From the NCBI GenBank assembly GCA_031841125.1, contig CM063112.1:16518603-16582602 (forward strand): a stretch of DNA of 64,000 nt, in the 5' to 3' direction. The translations under genes and the position numbers were made by a program. Source of the stretch: Acanthococcus lagerstroemiae (Eukaryota > Arthropoda > Insecta > Hemiptera > Eriococcidae). Shown here piece after piece: positions 42,906 through 52,707 of the stretch; the first letter of the stretch is position 1; every line of letters starts with the position of its first letter. Below the pieces are notes generated by a model. It made no database searches, had not been told where the DNA came from, and worked only from the letters and a program-made list of their open reading frames with translations.

Positions 42906-43122
42906 CTGTTCTCTAATATTTGTTCTCAACCCGAGCCCTGGAGTCCGCCCTTTCGAGCATTACTTCAGAGACGTTGGGGAAGCTGTTTTAACTGTCTTAG
43001 CCCTCTTCTCTTCTTGCCTAACAACCGGCCTAAGTCGAAATGTAGCGAAGTGCTACGCGGGCTCGAACCCGGGACCTCCGGATTTAGAGATCAGCGCGCT
43101 ATCCACTCGGCCAGCCAGATCC
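42906..43122 (-). mobile_element. tRNA-derived SINE (copy 2) with target duplication
   Basis: The minus strand begins TGGCTGGCCGAGTGGATAGC (A box GGCCGAGTGG) and has a perfect B box GGTTCGAGCCC about 40 bases later, resembling the head of a Leu- or Ser-type tRNA. A non-tRNA body follows. GACGCTAATATACTT (42891-42905) and GACGCTAATACACTT (43123-43137) are a 15-bp target duplication with one mismatch, as made by LINE-driven insertion. The internal RNA polymerase III promoter appears intact. Confidence 0.9.
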
Positions 43123-43309
43123 CGACGCTAATACACTTAGAGGAACTGGTGTAGATGGTATCTGAATTTCCAGTGGAACGTTTAAAAGATTAACCGCAAT
43201 ATTAGTTTGATGTATTGGAGGAGGAAAATGAAGATGACTTTATGACTATATTTTCAAAAAAAGATTTAAGATTGAAAAAATTACCAAGTGGCCATCCTGT
43301 AATTCAGAT

Positions 43310-43519
43310 CTTCACTAATTTTAATCTCAACCTAAGACCTGAGAACCGCCCTTTTGAGCATTACCTCAGAGACGTCGAGGAGGCTGTTAGGGCTGTCTTA
43401 GCCCTCTTCTCTTCTCGCCGAAAAACCGGCCTAGGTCGAAATGTAGCGAGTGGCTACGTGGGCTCGAACCCGGCCTCTCCGGATTCTGAGACCAGCGCGC
43501 TATCCACTCGGCCAACCAG
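43310..43519 (-). mobile_element. tRNA-derived SINE (copy 3) with target duplication
   Basis: Same family and orientation as copy 2. The A box is GGCCGAGTGG and the B box GGTTCGAGCCC. CCTGTAATTCAGAT (43296-43309) and CCTGTAATTTAGAT (43520-43533) form a 14-bp target duplication with one mismatch. Confidence 0.9.
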
Positions 43520-43533
43520 CCTGTAATTTAGAT

Positions 43534-45034
43534 ACGTACAGAGTTGAAAATTCTGTGAACCATGCTCTTCCTTCTTTTCCTCTGCGAATACTTGAGTTTA
43601 GAGTGAAGATACTGCGGGGCATGTTATCGACGTAGGGCATGTTATAAACGAGGGGCGACACCAAGAAGGGCTCTCTTAGTCACATTATAAATCTACAGAA
43701 ATTTCTCCAATTGCTGTCCACGTACCTCAAGTTTCATTTTATCAGTTCACAAATGCAATACAACTCGAACGCGTAATGCTTTTTCTTCTTTCTCAGATGC
43801 ATCTGTCCCCTTGATTTATAGCATCCAACAAATTCGAGATCTTCATTTTCCAAATCTGAAACACGCGGAAAAAGTAAGAAAAAAAAATTATTAAGAATCT
43901 AAAAACAGGGGAAAAAATATGAGAAAAAAGCGGGAAATAATCCGCTCCAGTATATATACGATGTCCGCCGCTCTATTGCGAACTTTCCCTCAGGTTGTGA
44001 ATAAATAAATAAAATAGAAAAAAAGAGAGAAAAAGAAACGGTGAAGTAAACTGGTATTTTAATTGCGGACCATGGTCGCATATATATCAGGCGGTATCGT
44101 GAACTAGCACCAAAAAAAAAAAAAGAGCCACTAATGGAAAAAAACAATTTAACGACCACGATTTTCGTCACCTGTTTAATTTGTCCGAAGTGACACACGA
44201 TCGCCCATAAACTAATCGGATCGCTTTAACGACCTTCCAAGAAGGAAAATAGAAAAAGAAGAAAAAAAAGGGTATCAGCTAGAGCGGACGTAATGCAATA
44301 ATAAAAATCGTCATTACGTGCTTAAGAACGCTGTTTTTGATAAATAGTTTTATGGGCCGGATTAAAGGAGATAATATTTATACTCATACACACATAGATA
44401 CATGAATACAGGAACCGAAGTATAAGTATACGGTAATAAAATCCGAGGAGTATAAGGCGATATCGAATATACAGGGTGTCCTCGTGTCGGAGGTGAATTT
44501 GGTACGATGTTGGGAGTGCTCGTCGAGAGGAACAAAAACATTCCAGTCCACACAGAGGTACACTAATAGGGTGTAATAGCCAGTAGGGGAACGGACCATA
44601 AGAGTGCGCATGACTGATTTTTCGATAAATTGTGTCTTCTTGCGGCTGTCGATGGACTCCAAGTATACCTTATGAATCTAATGTTCACACTGATTAGTTA
44701 GCAGAAAATTATACACAGCCTTTAAAGAAATATTCCAGTTCAATGTTTTTGTCATTCTAACGGTAATATTTTTGAGGTCGAATACAGTAATTACCTGGAT
44801 GATTTTTGAACGAATTTGCACAGTTCAGGTATCGAACGAAAGACAAAAGTAAGTACTATTCGTTACGTTAAACAGACTTTCCCCAAATGTTACCTAAAAA
44901 TTTTCATGATCATTTTCTCATCATCTTCACAATAAATCCTAAAAGTGCGCAACGCGTTTAAAAAAAAAAAAAAAAACTCTTTTAAATGTCAAAAAACAAT
45001 GAAAATCAGGTAGCAAAACGAAAACTTGTGTATT
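43534..45034. other. Unique-looking sequence, no gene recognised
   Basis: About 1.5 kb free of the repeats listed here. Minus-strand frames near 43899-44198 and 44384-44662 are hydrophobic or unremarkable and match nothing I know. Confidence 0.45.
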
Positions 45035-45042
45035 ATGTTCAT

Positions 45043-45406
45043 CAGGGACGTACCGAAGAGTTCTTCCGGGGTGGAGTAAAAAATGATGAAAGTCCCAACT
45101 GACTCAACTCAGAATTCCCAAGTATCAAAGCAAAAAAAAAAAAGAAAAAACCTTTGACCTGTTAGATTTTCCAACTGATTCTACTCAAAATTCCCAAGTA
45201 TCAAAGCAAAAGAAGAAATACAAGTAAGAGAAGAAAAACCTCTTGACTTGTTGGGTTTTCTCAACTCAATTCCCAAGTATCAAAGAGAAGAAAAAAATAT
45301 ACAAAAAAAAACACTTAACTTGTTGAATGTTCCCAACTGCTGAATAAAAAATTCCTACAAGGAAGAAGGGGGTGTAAAGTTGCTCCCCCCTATCGGTACG
45401 TTCCTG
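45043..45406 (+). mobile_element. hAT-type MITE, family CAGGGACGTACCGA (copy 3, best preserved)
   Basis: Starts CAGGGACGTACCGA and ends TATCGGTACGTTCCTG. It is flanked by a perfect 8-bp target duplication ATGTTCAT (45035-45042 and 45407-45414). The 364-bp interior has three or four degenerate ~75-bp units with 'aattcccaagtatcaaag' followed by an A-rich run and 'gacttgttgg.ttttcc'. It encodes nothing. Confidence 0.9.
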
Positions 45407-45439
45407 ATGTTCATGTAGAATGCGTTGGACTAACAGAAA

Positions 45440-46933
45440 GTGTCACGCAGACGAATTTGTGTCTCCAAGGTGTCCTCTCGTGATCCGTCTTTTCTCGTCC
45501 TAATGTTTCATCTTAAGGGTCGGCTAGAGGCCGGGAAACTGACAAAACGAGGTGAAATCACGATAATAATGGGAGATTTTAACGCCAAGGTGGGCCAAGG
45601 GCGCGAAGGAAACCAAGTTGGACCACACGGACTAGGTCTTAGGAATGCAAGAGGCGAACGTCTAATTCAATTCTGCAAGGAAAACGATTTAAGCATAACA
45701 AACACGCTTTTCAAGTTGCACCCACGCCGTCTCTACACGTGGAGGTCACCAGCCGACCAAGAGGAACATATTGTTCGAAATCAAATTGACTTCATAATGA
45801 TAAGAAGCCGATTCAGAAGATTCATCAAGTCAGTAAAAACGTATCCAGGAGCGGATGTTGACTTGGACCATAATCCTGTAGTGATGGAGATGAAAGTCCG
45901 CCGGTATGTGAAGATTCAGAGAGAAAAACATAAGAAACTTGTAGACGTAAGAATACTAACGTCCGAAAATATTAAAAAGACAACGAGTGCGGAGTTGGAG
46001 GACAGGATGAGAAGCAAATCGCCCAACACACAAGAGAACAACATCGAAGAAATGTGGAACACCATCAAAACAGCGATAACCAGGACCCAGGAAGGGAATT
46101 TAAAAGTAGAGGAAAACACGGCAAGGAAGACATGGATGACCCCAGAAATACTCCAAATGATAGAAAACAGAAGAGCAGCAAAGAACGACGGAGCTGAATT
46201 TAGAAGAATCAACAAAACCATTCAAAAAGCTTGCCGTACAGCCAAAGAAAAGTGGTGGTCCGAGAAATGTGAAGAAATCGAAAAACTACAGAGCAAACAT
46301 GATCACTTCAACGTGCACAAGAAGATTAAGGAAATAACCGGGAGAAACCGCAGAAAATATACCAGCATACTAAGAAATGCGAATAACTCCATCATCATAG
46401 GAATAGAAGATAAGCTGAAACGATGGCGGGAGTATGTGCAAGAGCTTTTCCAAGATGAGCGCACGGATCCAAAGGCAGGAATTGAGGAAACGCACCTAGA
46501 CGAAGGCCCAGAAATCACTCGCAGTGAGGTAATACATGCCATCACGTGCCAAAGAAACAATAAAGCGCCAGGCCCCGACCAAATCCATGTAGAAATGCTG
46601 AAGTTGATGGTGGAAAGAGACGCGGAAGGAATAACAAGGTTGACAAAGCTATTCAATAGCATATATAAAGCGGGCAAGATACCGATGGACTGGCTGAAAT
46701 CGACCTTCGTCACGATACCCAAAAAGTTGAAAGCTCAGAACTGTGATGAATACCGAACAATAAGCCTAATGTCGCACGTTCTCAAAATCTTCCTGCGGAT
46801 CATACAATTAAGAATTTACCGCAAGTGCGAATCACAGATGAGCAACACCCAGTTCGGATTCAGAAACGGCCTCGGAACCAGGGAAGCATTGTTTGCTACA
46901 AACGTGCTCATACAGCGATGCCGTGACTCATGA
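45440..46933 (+). pseudogene. LINE endonuclease and N-terminal half of reverse transcriptase
   Basis: The element part begins near codon 30. Endonuclease motifs are IIMGDFNAKVG, GLGLRNARGERLIQFCKEND, NQIDFIMI and LDHNPVV (catalytic Asp-His). A basic linker (about residues 160-300) precedes the reverse transcriptase: NNKAPGPDQIHVEML, FVTIPKK...CDEYRTISLMSHVLKIFLRII, and NTQFGFRNGLGTREALF. The frame ends in TGA at 46931-46933, overlapping the ATG of the next frame (ATGA). Comparison of motif order shows the polymerase was one continuous protein, so this is a break rather than a natural end. Upstream residues of the frame are not element sequence. Confidence 0.85.
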
Positions 46934-48045
46934 ACACAGATGTACATGCGTGCTTCATTGACTATCAAAAAGCCTTTGACACGGTAAGGCACAATAAAAT
47001 GATAGAAATTCTCATTTCCACGGGGATAGACAAGCGCGATATCCGAATAATTGCTGAATTATACTGGGGACAAACTGCCGAAGTCAGAATGGACAACGCT
47101 ACGTCCGAAGAAGCTGAAATACAGCGGGGAGTCAGACAAGGCTGTCTCTTATCACCGATGCTTTTTAATTTATATGCAGAAGTGGTGTTCAGAGAAGCTC
47201 TCTACGAAGAAACAGGTGGAATAAAAGTTAATGGCCTTGCAATCAACAACATCAGATATGCAGACGACACGGTAATCATAGCCAGCACTCAAATGGACCT
47301 ACAGAAAATGATGAACAACGTTGTCCAACATAGCGAAGCAATGGGTCTAAAACTAAACACCTCAAAAACAAAAACGATGGTGTTCTCCAAGAAACCTGTC
47401 AAATCAGAACTGCGGATCAACAATGAAACTATAGAACAAGTGCCCGCCTTTAAATACCTTGGAACGATACTAAAAGAAAATTACGATTATAAACACGAAA
47501 TCCGCAGCAGAATCGAACAGGCGAGGCATGTCTTTCTAAACATGAGGAATATTCTCACGAGCCCGGGATTGAAATTGGAGCTAAGAATGAGAATAGTACG
47601 ATGCTATGTTTTTCCGGTACTGATGTACGGCTGCGAAAGCTGGACCCTAAATGAAGACATTGAAAAACGAATACAGGCGCTAGAATTTTACATATACCGC
47701 AGAATGTTACGGATAGCCTGGACCCAGAGAGTGCCGAATGTGGAAGTACTACACAAGATGAAGAAGGAACTCGAGCTGCTAAACAGTGTAAAACGGCGCA
47801 AGATAGAGTATTTGGGGCACATACTACGGGGAGGAAAGTACGAGCTGTTGCGGATAATTATGGAAGGAAAAATAAGCGGAAAAAGATCGATCGGGAGGCG
47901 ACAGAACTCGTGGCTGAAGGACCTGCGACGGTGGCTTGGATGCTCGTCGGCGGAACTCTTCCAGAAAGCTATTTCCAAAATACAAGTAGCCATTTGGATA
48001 GCCAACCTCTAAATAGAGAAGGCGTTATAAGAAGAAGAAGATTAG
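45505..48045 (+). mobile_element. RTE-like LINE, nearly intact but 5'-truncated
   Basis: About 2.5 kb carrying an apurinic-type endonuclease and reverse transcriptase, followed by a short 3' UTR ending ATAAGAAGAAGAAG. The first ~80 residues of the endonuclease are missing. A single frame change at 46930 separates the two coding parts. The other RTE-like copies in the window (6.65-9.48 kb and 39.1-39.5 kb) are far more degraded, so this is the youngest insertion. Confidence 0.88.
46930..48012 (+). pseudogene. LINE reverse transcriptase, catalytic and C-terminal half
   Basis: Continues the polymerase in a different frame: CFIDYQKAFDTVRH (first catalytic Asp), GVRQGCLLSPMLFNLYAE, IRYADDTVII (the YADD active site), FKYLGTIL, then MYGCESWTL, RRMLRIAWTQRVPNVEVL and IEYLGHILRGG, a C-terminal region typical of RTE-like insect elements. 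All catalytic residues are present over 360 codons without a stop. Only the frame change at 46930 and the 5' truncation prevent function. Confidence 0.88.
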
Positions 48046-48101
48046 TAGCCGAGCCTACTGCAATCGTAATTTTTCTTCTCATTTATTTTCCAGAATGAGT
48101 T

Positions 48102-48582
48102 GCAGGGGCGAAACTATAGGGGAGCGTCGGGGTTAACCCCCCCCCCCCCCCAATAATTTGTCATTCGGCAAATTTTGAAACAGTTTATTTGAATTTTTCA
48201 CTTTTTATGAATGTTTGTTTACTTTTACTTTCAATTTTTTCAATTAAAAATATTTCGATTAAAAAATCGGCTAATTTTTAATTTTTAAAAGATTTTGTCG
48301 GCGAAGTTTTAGTTTACTCCCCAAACTGAATGTCACACTTTTTCGTTTCTGAAAATGGAGTACCCGGGACTCCTGTCAGAGACTAGTCAGTTAAAAGCCG
48401 AAGGTTTCAGGCTGAGTATCGAACGCTATCTGAAAGGTAACAAAGCTGACATGTGGAAGACATTTCAAAATCCTGAAAGTCGGTAGCAAACGTTGTATTT
48501 CGATGATCATTCCGTTCTCACTAGATTCTCTGTTTGACCTAGAGCTTAAAGTTTAAGAATGTTGAACATTTTATTAAAATTT
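48102..48582 (+). repeat. Composite repeat: module A and first part of body
   Basis: Begins CAGGGGCGAAACTATAGGGG followed by a C run, 'cattcggcaaattttgaaac', 'ttttgtcggcgaagttttagtt', then body text 'gaaaatggagtacccggga', 'gactagtcagttaaaagccgaagg', 'gttgaacattttattaaaat'. It is then interrupted by other insertions and resumes at about 49570. Confidence 0.7.
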
Positions 48583-48682
48583 AAAAGCAGGCCCGTAGCC
48601 AGCCATCTGCAGTAGGTGTTTACCATGGGGGGGGGGGCTCTTGAAGATACACATAGTATACAATGTGAAGAGTTCTACGAGG

Positions 48683-48940
48683 CAGTGGTATAGTCAGGGG
48701 AGCAAAGGGTGCGAATGCCAAGGCACCTGAAATTGAATGTGAAATATGCAGAAATAAGCAATTTTTCGTTTTGAAACACGATTTTTCGAAAAATTTTCAC
48801 TCTAGTAGTGATTTTACCTTCATTTTCATACAATAGTCTTCTAATATCGGCGATTTTTAAGAAATACTTCAATTTTCGACTTTGTCTTCCTTGAAAATCT
48901 TACCCCCCCCCCCCACCGGAAAATCCTGGCTACGCCACTG
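48683..48940. mobile_element. 258-bp TIR element, CAGTGGCGTAGCCAGG family
   Basis: The left end CAGTGGTATAGTCAGG and the right end CCTGGCTACGCCACTG are inverted with two differences. A poly-C run lies next to the right end. No clear target duplication. Confidence 0.65.
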
Positions 48941-49569
48941 ATTGAATTTGGTCTCAAAATTCATAATCAAAACTGGTGATTCAACTTACCGACAACCAAT
49001 TGAAAAAAAAATTGAATAGATCGCGTGAAAAAATTGACACTTAGAACGATCAAATTCTCGAACTTCTGGAAGTAAAAAAACTCTATTTTTGTGGACTTAT
49101 CAAGTTATCAGTTCTCAAACAGCCATTTGGGCATTTAGCCATCGATATTCAATGTGAACTGGATCGCGAGCCTACCACTGTGTTTGTGAATATAGTAATG
49201 TGACACAAGGAAAAGGCCTGTGTGTCTGAAACTGCTGGATGGACACTCGGACCCTTCTCGTGACACGTCACATATAAAGAACGACAAACATACGATTCTT
49301 CTATCTTTCAAAGCAAAATCAATGTTGACAAGTTTATAAACATTAAAATGTAGAGGAACGAAAAGTTTTGAACAAAACTAGCGAGAAAAATAGAAGGAAT
49401 TCATTATTTTTATTAACGAAATCTTGCCAGGGGAGGCTTCGTCAAGCGTTAGGGGGTGCTCAGTACCCCTTAGCACCACTCTGTCTAGGGGCCTGACATA
49501 TTGATGATTTTTTAAAATGGTGGTATCGGCTCAGCGCCAGCTTGCCTCCCATGGCCACGGGGCTGTCTA
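48941..49569. other. Inserted sequence of unknown type inside the composite repeat
   Basis: Separates two parts of the composite repeat. Contains 'gggggtgctcagtaccccttagcacc' near 49452, a short inverted pair (GGTGCT/AGCACC). Nothing else recognised. Confidence 0.4.
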
Positions 49570-49869
49570 ACAGTTGAAAGCAAAAGACTTATTTTCCAAT
49601 GTCACAAGCTAAATCCGGTAGTAAATATTCTATTATTTAATTTACGGGCTTTGATCCTGGTGAATATAGAAGGGAAATTTAGTCTGGAACAAAAGTCAAA
49701 ACTTCATGTGTTTTTCCCATAAGAACGAAAGGGAGTTTATGGCACGGATTCCGCTAAGTCCGATCGACCTGAAACTTCGTAGTATTTTTTATAATTTTTT
49801 AAATTGATTTTATTGGAACTAATTTAGGAGACGAATCGGAGGAAATTCAGAAAGAAAAAAGATCACCAA
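49570..49869 (+). repeat. Composite repeat: middle of body
   Basis: 'ggaacaaaagtcaaaacttcatgtgtttttcc', 'gggagtttatggcac', 'gacgaatcggaggaaattcagaaa' and 'agatcaccaa' match the minus-strand copy at 30010-30300. Confidence 0.7.
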
Positions 49870-50579
49870 CACGGTGTCTACCGGGTCCAAATTTTCCAAT
49901 TCCTTGACTTTTCCTCGACCCTTTTCTCACTTTTTTCATAACCGTTTTACACACATACAAATATAATCTTATTCGCAGAACCTTACCAAGTAGGGGGGGG
50001 GCTCACAATAAATGGAAACACTAAAAAATACTATAAAAAAAGATATTATGTAATTATCTGAAAATATTTAAATCAAGCAATATGTAGGTATGACAATGAC
50101 AATATTTTTTTGAAAATTAAAAATAGGGTTCGGTTCACTGAACGCAGGAAATATCCAACACTAATGTTTGGATTCCACTCAGATCCAATTCTCCTATTTA
50201 GGGGCGGATCCAGGGAGGGGGAGGGGGGTTAAAACCCCATCCGAAATTTGGCGATATTTTTTGTTGAATTGCACATTACAGGGCACCAAAGTATTGTTCC
50301 TGCTCTTTAAATATTTTTACAAGAATCATATTGTAAAACCCTCCCTGCAATTTTTTCCTGAACCCGCTCCTGCACCTATTCCTATCGAAATTACTTTAAA
50401 TTTACTTGTAGTTTAAAAAATTTGTGATAGTGATTTTGAGAAAATTTAAATGAAAAATTTATGACTTTTCATGACCACTATCCAAAATACTTGACTCTTC
50501 CTTTACTTCCTTGACTTTCTTTGGCCATTCTCCAAAATACTTGACTTTTTCTTGACTTCCCTGACCGGTAGACACCCTG
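49870..50579. mobile_element. 710-bp TIR element (GGTGTCTACCGG ends) nested in the composite repeat
   Basis: Starts CACGGTGTCTACCGGG and ends CCGGTAGACACCCTG. The interior repeats 'ttgacttttcct', 'ccttgacttt' and 'ccaaaatacttgact' words near both ends. ACCAA on the left (49865-49869) and GCCAA on the right (50580-50584) flank it. The uninterrupted minus-strand copy near 30010 reads GATTACCAAGAGTAAT, which confirms where the insertion occurred. Confidence 0.75.
50200..50372. mobile_element. Possible short element nested in the previous one
   Basis: The left text AGGGGCGGATCCAGG and the right text CCTGAACCCGCTCCT are imperfect inverted ends. CCTATT lies on both sides. Several mismatches keep this tentative. 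Confidence 0.4.
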
Positions 50580-50830
50580 GCCAAGAGTAAATAACAAACA
50601 CCTTAATGTGTAAAGGGAGTTGTGTGTTCCTCTCAAGTATTCATAATATCCTTCCAGCTTACCCTTCCAAACTAGGATATGCTATGTGCGTATATGTGAG
50701 TGCTTGGGGGATAAGGTTCCAATCCGAATTAGCAGGGACGAAACTATGTGGGGGGGGGGGACAATAATTTGACAGTCGGCAAATTTTGAAACTGTTCATT
50801 TGAATTTTTCATTTTCTAAGGTATAATGTT
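50580..50830 (+). repeat. Composite repeat: end of body and start of second module A
   Basis: 'ccaagagtaaataacaa.caccttaatgtg', 'gtgtgttcctctcaagtatt' and 'cagcttacccttccaaac' correspond to the reverse of 29890-30015. At 50733 CAGGGACGAAACTATG starts a second module A in the same orientation as the one at 48102. It is truncated at about 50820. Confidence 0.7.
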
Positions 50831-50979
50831 TTATTGAAGCCTGAAAATGTCTTGAACAAATTCGGAAGATTCTTGAAGTCTCAGAGAAGCCTGAAAGAGT
50901 CCTAAAAGTTTTACACAAGTAGGAGGAGGAGATCTTGATGGGTCAAAAGAGTCTTATTATCTTAGTATTGAATGAATCC

Positions 50980-51057
50980 GGTGGCTTGGTGGCTGTGTGG
51001 ATTCGAACGCTGCCTCCCAAGCCACACGGAACGCGAGTTCGAATCCCAGTGCGGCCA
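50980..51057 (+). ncRNA. tRNA-like sequence (probably a SINE head)
   Basis: TGGCTGTGTGG resembles an A box and GAGTTCGAATCCCAG carries a consensus B box about 50 bases downstream, followed by GCGGCCA and AT-rich sequence. The T stem and acceptor stem pair poorly, so it is not a functional tRNA gene. It is best read as a tRNA-derived SINE head or a tRNA pseudogene. The family differs from the three SINEs at 36.9-43.5 kb. Confidence 0.6.
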
Positions 51058-51639
51058 GTAAATTTTAAATATTAAAATATTATAAGAAAATAACAGAATA
51101 CACGAATATATCAACAATTTTAACATCTGACCAAGCCACACCAATTGTAGCAAGAGGTGGAGATCAATTTCATTGTTTCGCCGGAATTCAAAAAGACTAC
51201 AATTGGGTTAGCAACACCTATAGGCTACTAACACCTGACTAGTCTGGTGTGCCATGCAGGATGCATGCCCCTTATAGAGAAGGAACACTCTTTCATAACC
51301 ATTCGCCCCAGTTTAATGGCTTGTCACCAAGAGGACTTAGACTAGAACCCTTGTATCAAAAATAATTGATCAAGGAGGCCTGTGTCCCAGTGGGTGGACC
51401 GAAACATCTGTTTCAAGGCTGTATTTATTTATATATCCAAGAAACCTCTCGGATGGTGTGTAAGTTTGCCCAAGGGCCGAGGAAGAAGAATGTCTCAAGC
51501 AGCTCACTATAAAAAAAGGCGCTTCAAATATAAGGTAAAAAGAGGAACGACGGAAGGAAGAAAAATAAAGAGTAGAAAAAAGGCAAACTTTTTTTGAGGG
51601 TACAAGGACGTTCTCAGAAATTAGTCCCTGGGCTCATAT
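51058..51639. other. Sequence following the tRNA-like head, nothing recognised
   Basis: May include a SINE body. It has no partner elsewhere in the window. Confidence 0.4.
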
Positions 51640-51660
51640 TTTGCTTCTGTTTTTTTATTA

Positions 51661-51692
<32 letters not shown>

Positions 51693-51840
51693 TTTGAATT
51701 AGGAAATATTTTGATTGAAAAATCGGCAAATTTTCAAATTTTTTAAATGTTTTGTCGGCGACTTTTTAGTTTTCAAAAAATATTTGTCGGCATATTTTCC
51801 TTCTCCCCCCCCCCCAACTGAAAGTCAAGTTCCGCCTCTG
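51640..51840 (+). repeat. Family A module, short form
   Basis: (ATT)n tract, 'aatcggcaaattttcaaatttt', 'ttttgtcggcgactttttagtt', 'tttgtcggcatattttccttctcc', poly-C, 'aactgaaagtcaagttccgcctctg'. Ends exactly at CGCCTCTG as at 18576. The 5' end is missing. Confidence 0.7.
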
Positions 51841-52450
51841 ATGAGCTGAATCACAGTTCAGTTCAGTGCGACGTCATTTCACATGTGTAAAACCTATCAA
51901 TTTTCAGTAGTGTTAATTGATCTGAATTACAATGGGTTACAATATTCTGTTTAGTGACGCGTCCTTTTCAAAGTGTGAAATCAGTTACACTACACAACGA
52001 TTTGAGACTCTGTAAAAAACAATGACATAAGAACATTTTATGATTCTGTAAGTATTTTCACGAGGAGTTTAATGTCGATGTTAATCGTTGGATTATAGTT
52101 CATTTTTCCCCTTAGCTTCCATCATACATGCGAATTTTAGTACCATCAAGATGATACCACTGATCAAACAACTATGAGCGTTCAGTATTGTTATCAGTAT
52201 CAGTGTAGCTATTTGTGGACGACAAAAAGGAACAAAACGAGAGAAATTTGACAACATTTTTATTTTGAATATGGAAAACGAGAGGTTCTCGAGAAAATTG
52301 GTTAACGCCATCGTATTCAGCGTTCAAAATATACGTAGCTAAAATCATAATATAATCTCATCTCATTGTTTTTTATGCTGTTGTGTAGTGTTAACTGAAA
52401 ATAATAAAAGTAATAATTATAAGCAGCAATGAGCCTCTTGCAATCACTTT
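51841..52450 (+). repeat. Interspersed repeat family with CAGTTCAGT motif (copy 2)
   Basis: 'cacagttcagttcagtgcga', 'gtcatttcacatgtgt' and, at the far end, 'gagcctcttgcaatcactttt' match 16113-16430 in the same order. The middle is longer here. A minus-strand hydrophobic frame (52093-52311) lies inside and is probably fortuitous. Confidence 0.5.
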
Positions 52451-52595
52451 TTTCCCTCTGCGTATTTTTTCCTTCTTCAGTAATGCTCATTGGTCTTGGA
52501 TTTTCAGTACTGTGCGAGATTCATTTTCCATAGAGCCAAAGAGATGAAATAATGAAAAATAAAAATAACGATAATATTGATATTTCGGATTTTAC

Positions 52596-52707
52596 TTCTG
52601 ACTGGAGGTCTGAGAGTTTCGTACTTTTCTACAAAAGGAACCATTTCCTCAAGGAAAGTGGAGGGGTCGGGGTCGCAGAAGTCTGCCCACTTGACAGCAC
52701 CGCCAGC
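52596..52707 (-). CDS. Candidate orphan coding exon, unknown protein
   Basis: On the minus strand a strong acceptor (ACCTTATTCTTACAG) is followed by the open phase-0 text AGGAVKWADFCDPDPSTFLE, then EMVPFVEKYETLRPPVR. A GTAAAA donor follows. Residue composition (acidic, aromatic, Pro-rich turns) looks like real protein rather than translated AT-rich noise, and the GC content rises over just this stretch. I do not recognise the family. It could belong to an unrelated minus-strand gene whose other exons I cannot find, or to a retrocopy. It would lie in the plexin's 5' region if that gene starts further upstream. Confidence 0.45.

Noticed and set aside
42915..43110. Plus-strand open frames containing NPSPGVRPFEHYFRDV, repeated at 43.3 kb and 36.9 kb
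   Set aside because: These are antisense translations of the SINE copies, which is why the same peptide recurs three times.
50980..51057. Functional tRNA gene
   Set aside because: A good B box is present, but the T stem and acceptor stem do not pair and no convincing anticodon stem can be drawn.
52093..52311. Minus-strand 72-codon hydrophobic frame beside the candidate exon
   Set aside because: It lies within an interspersed repeat family also present at 16.1-16.4 kb, has no splice support and matches no known membrane protein.
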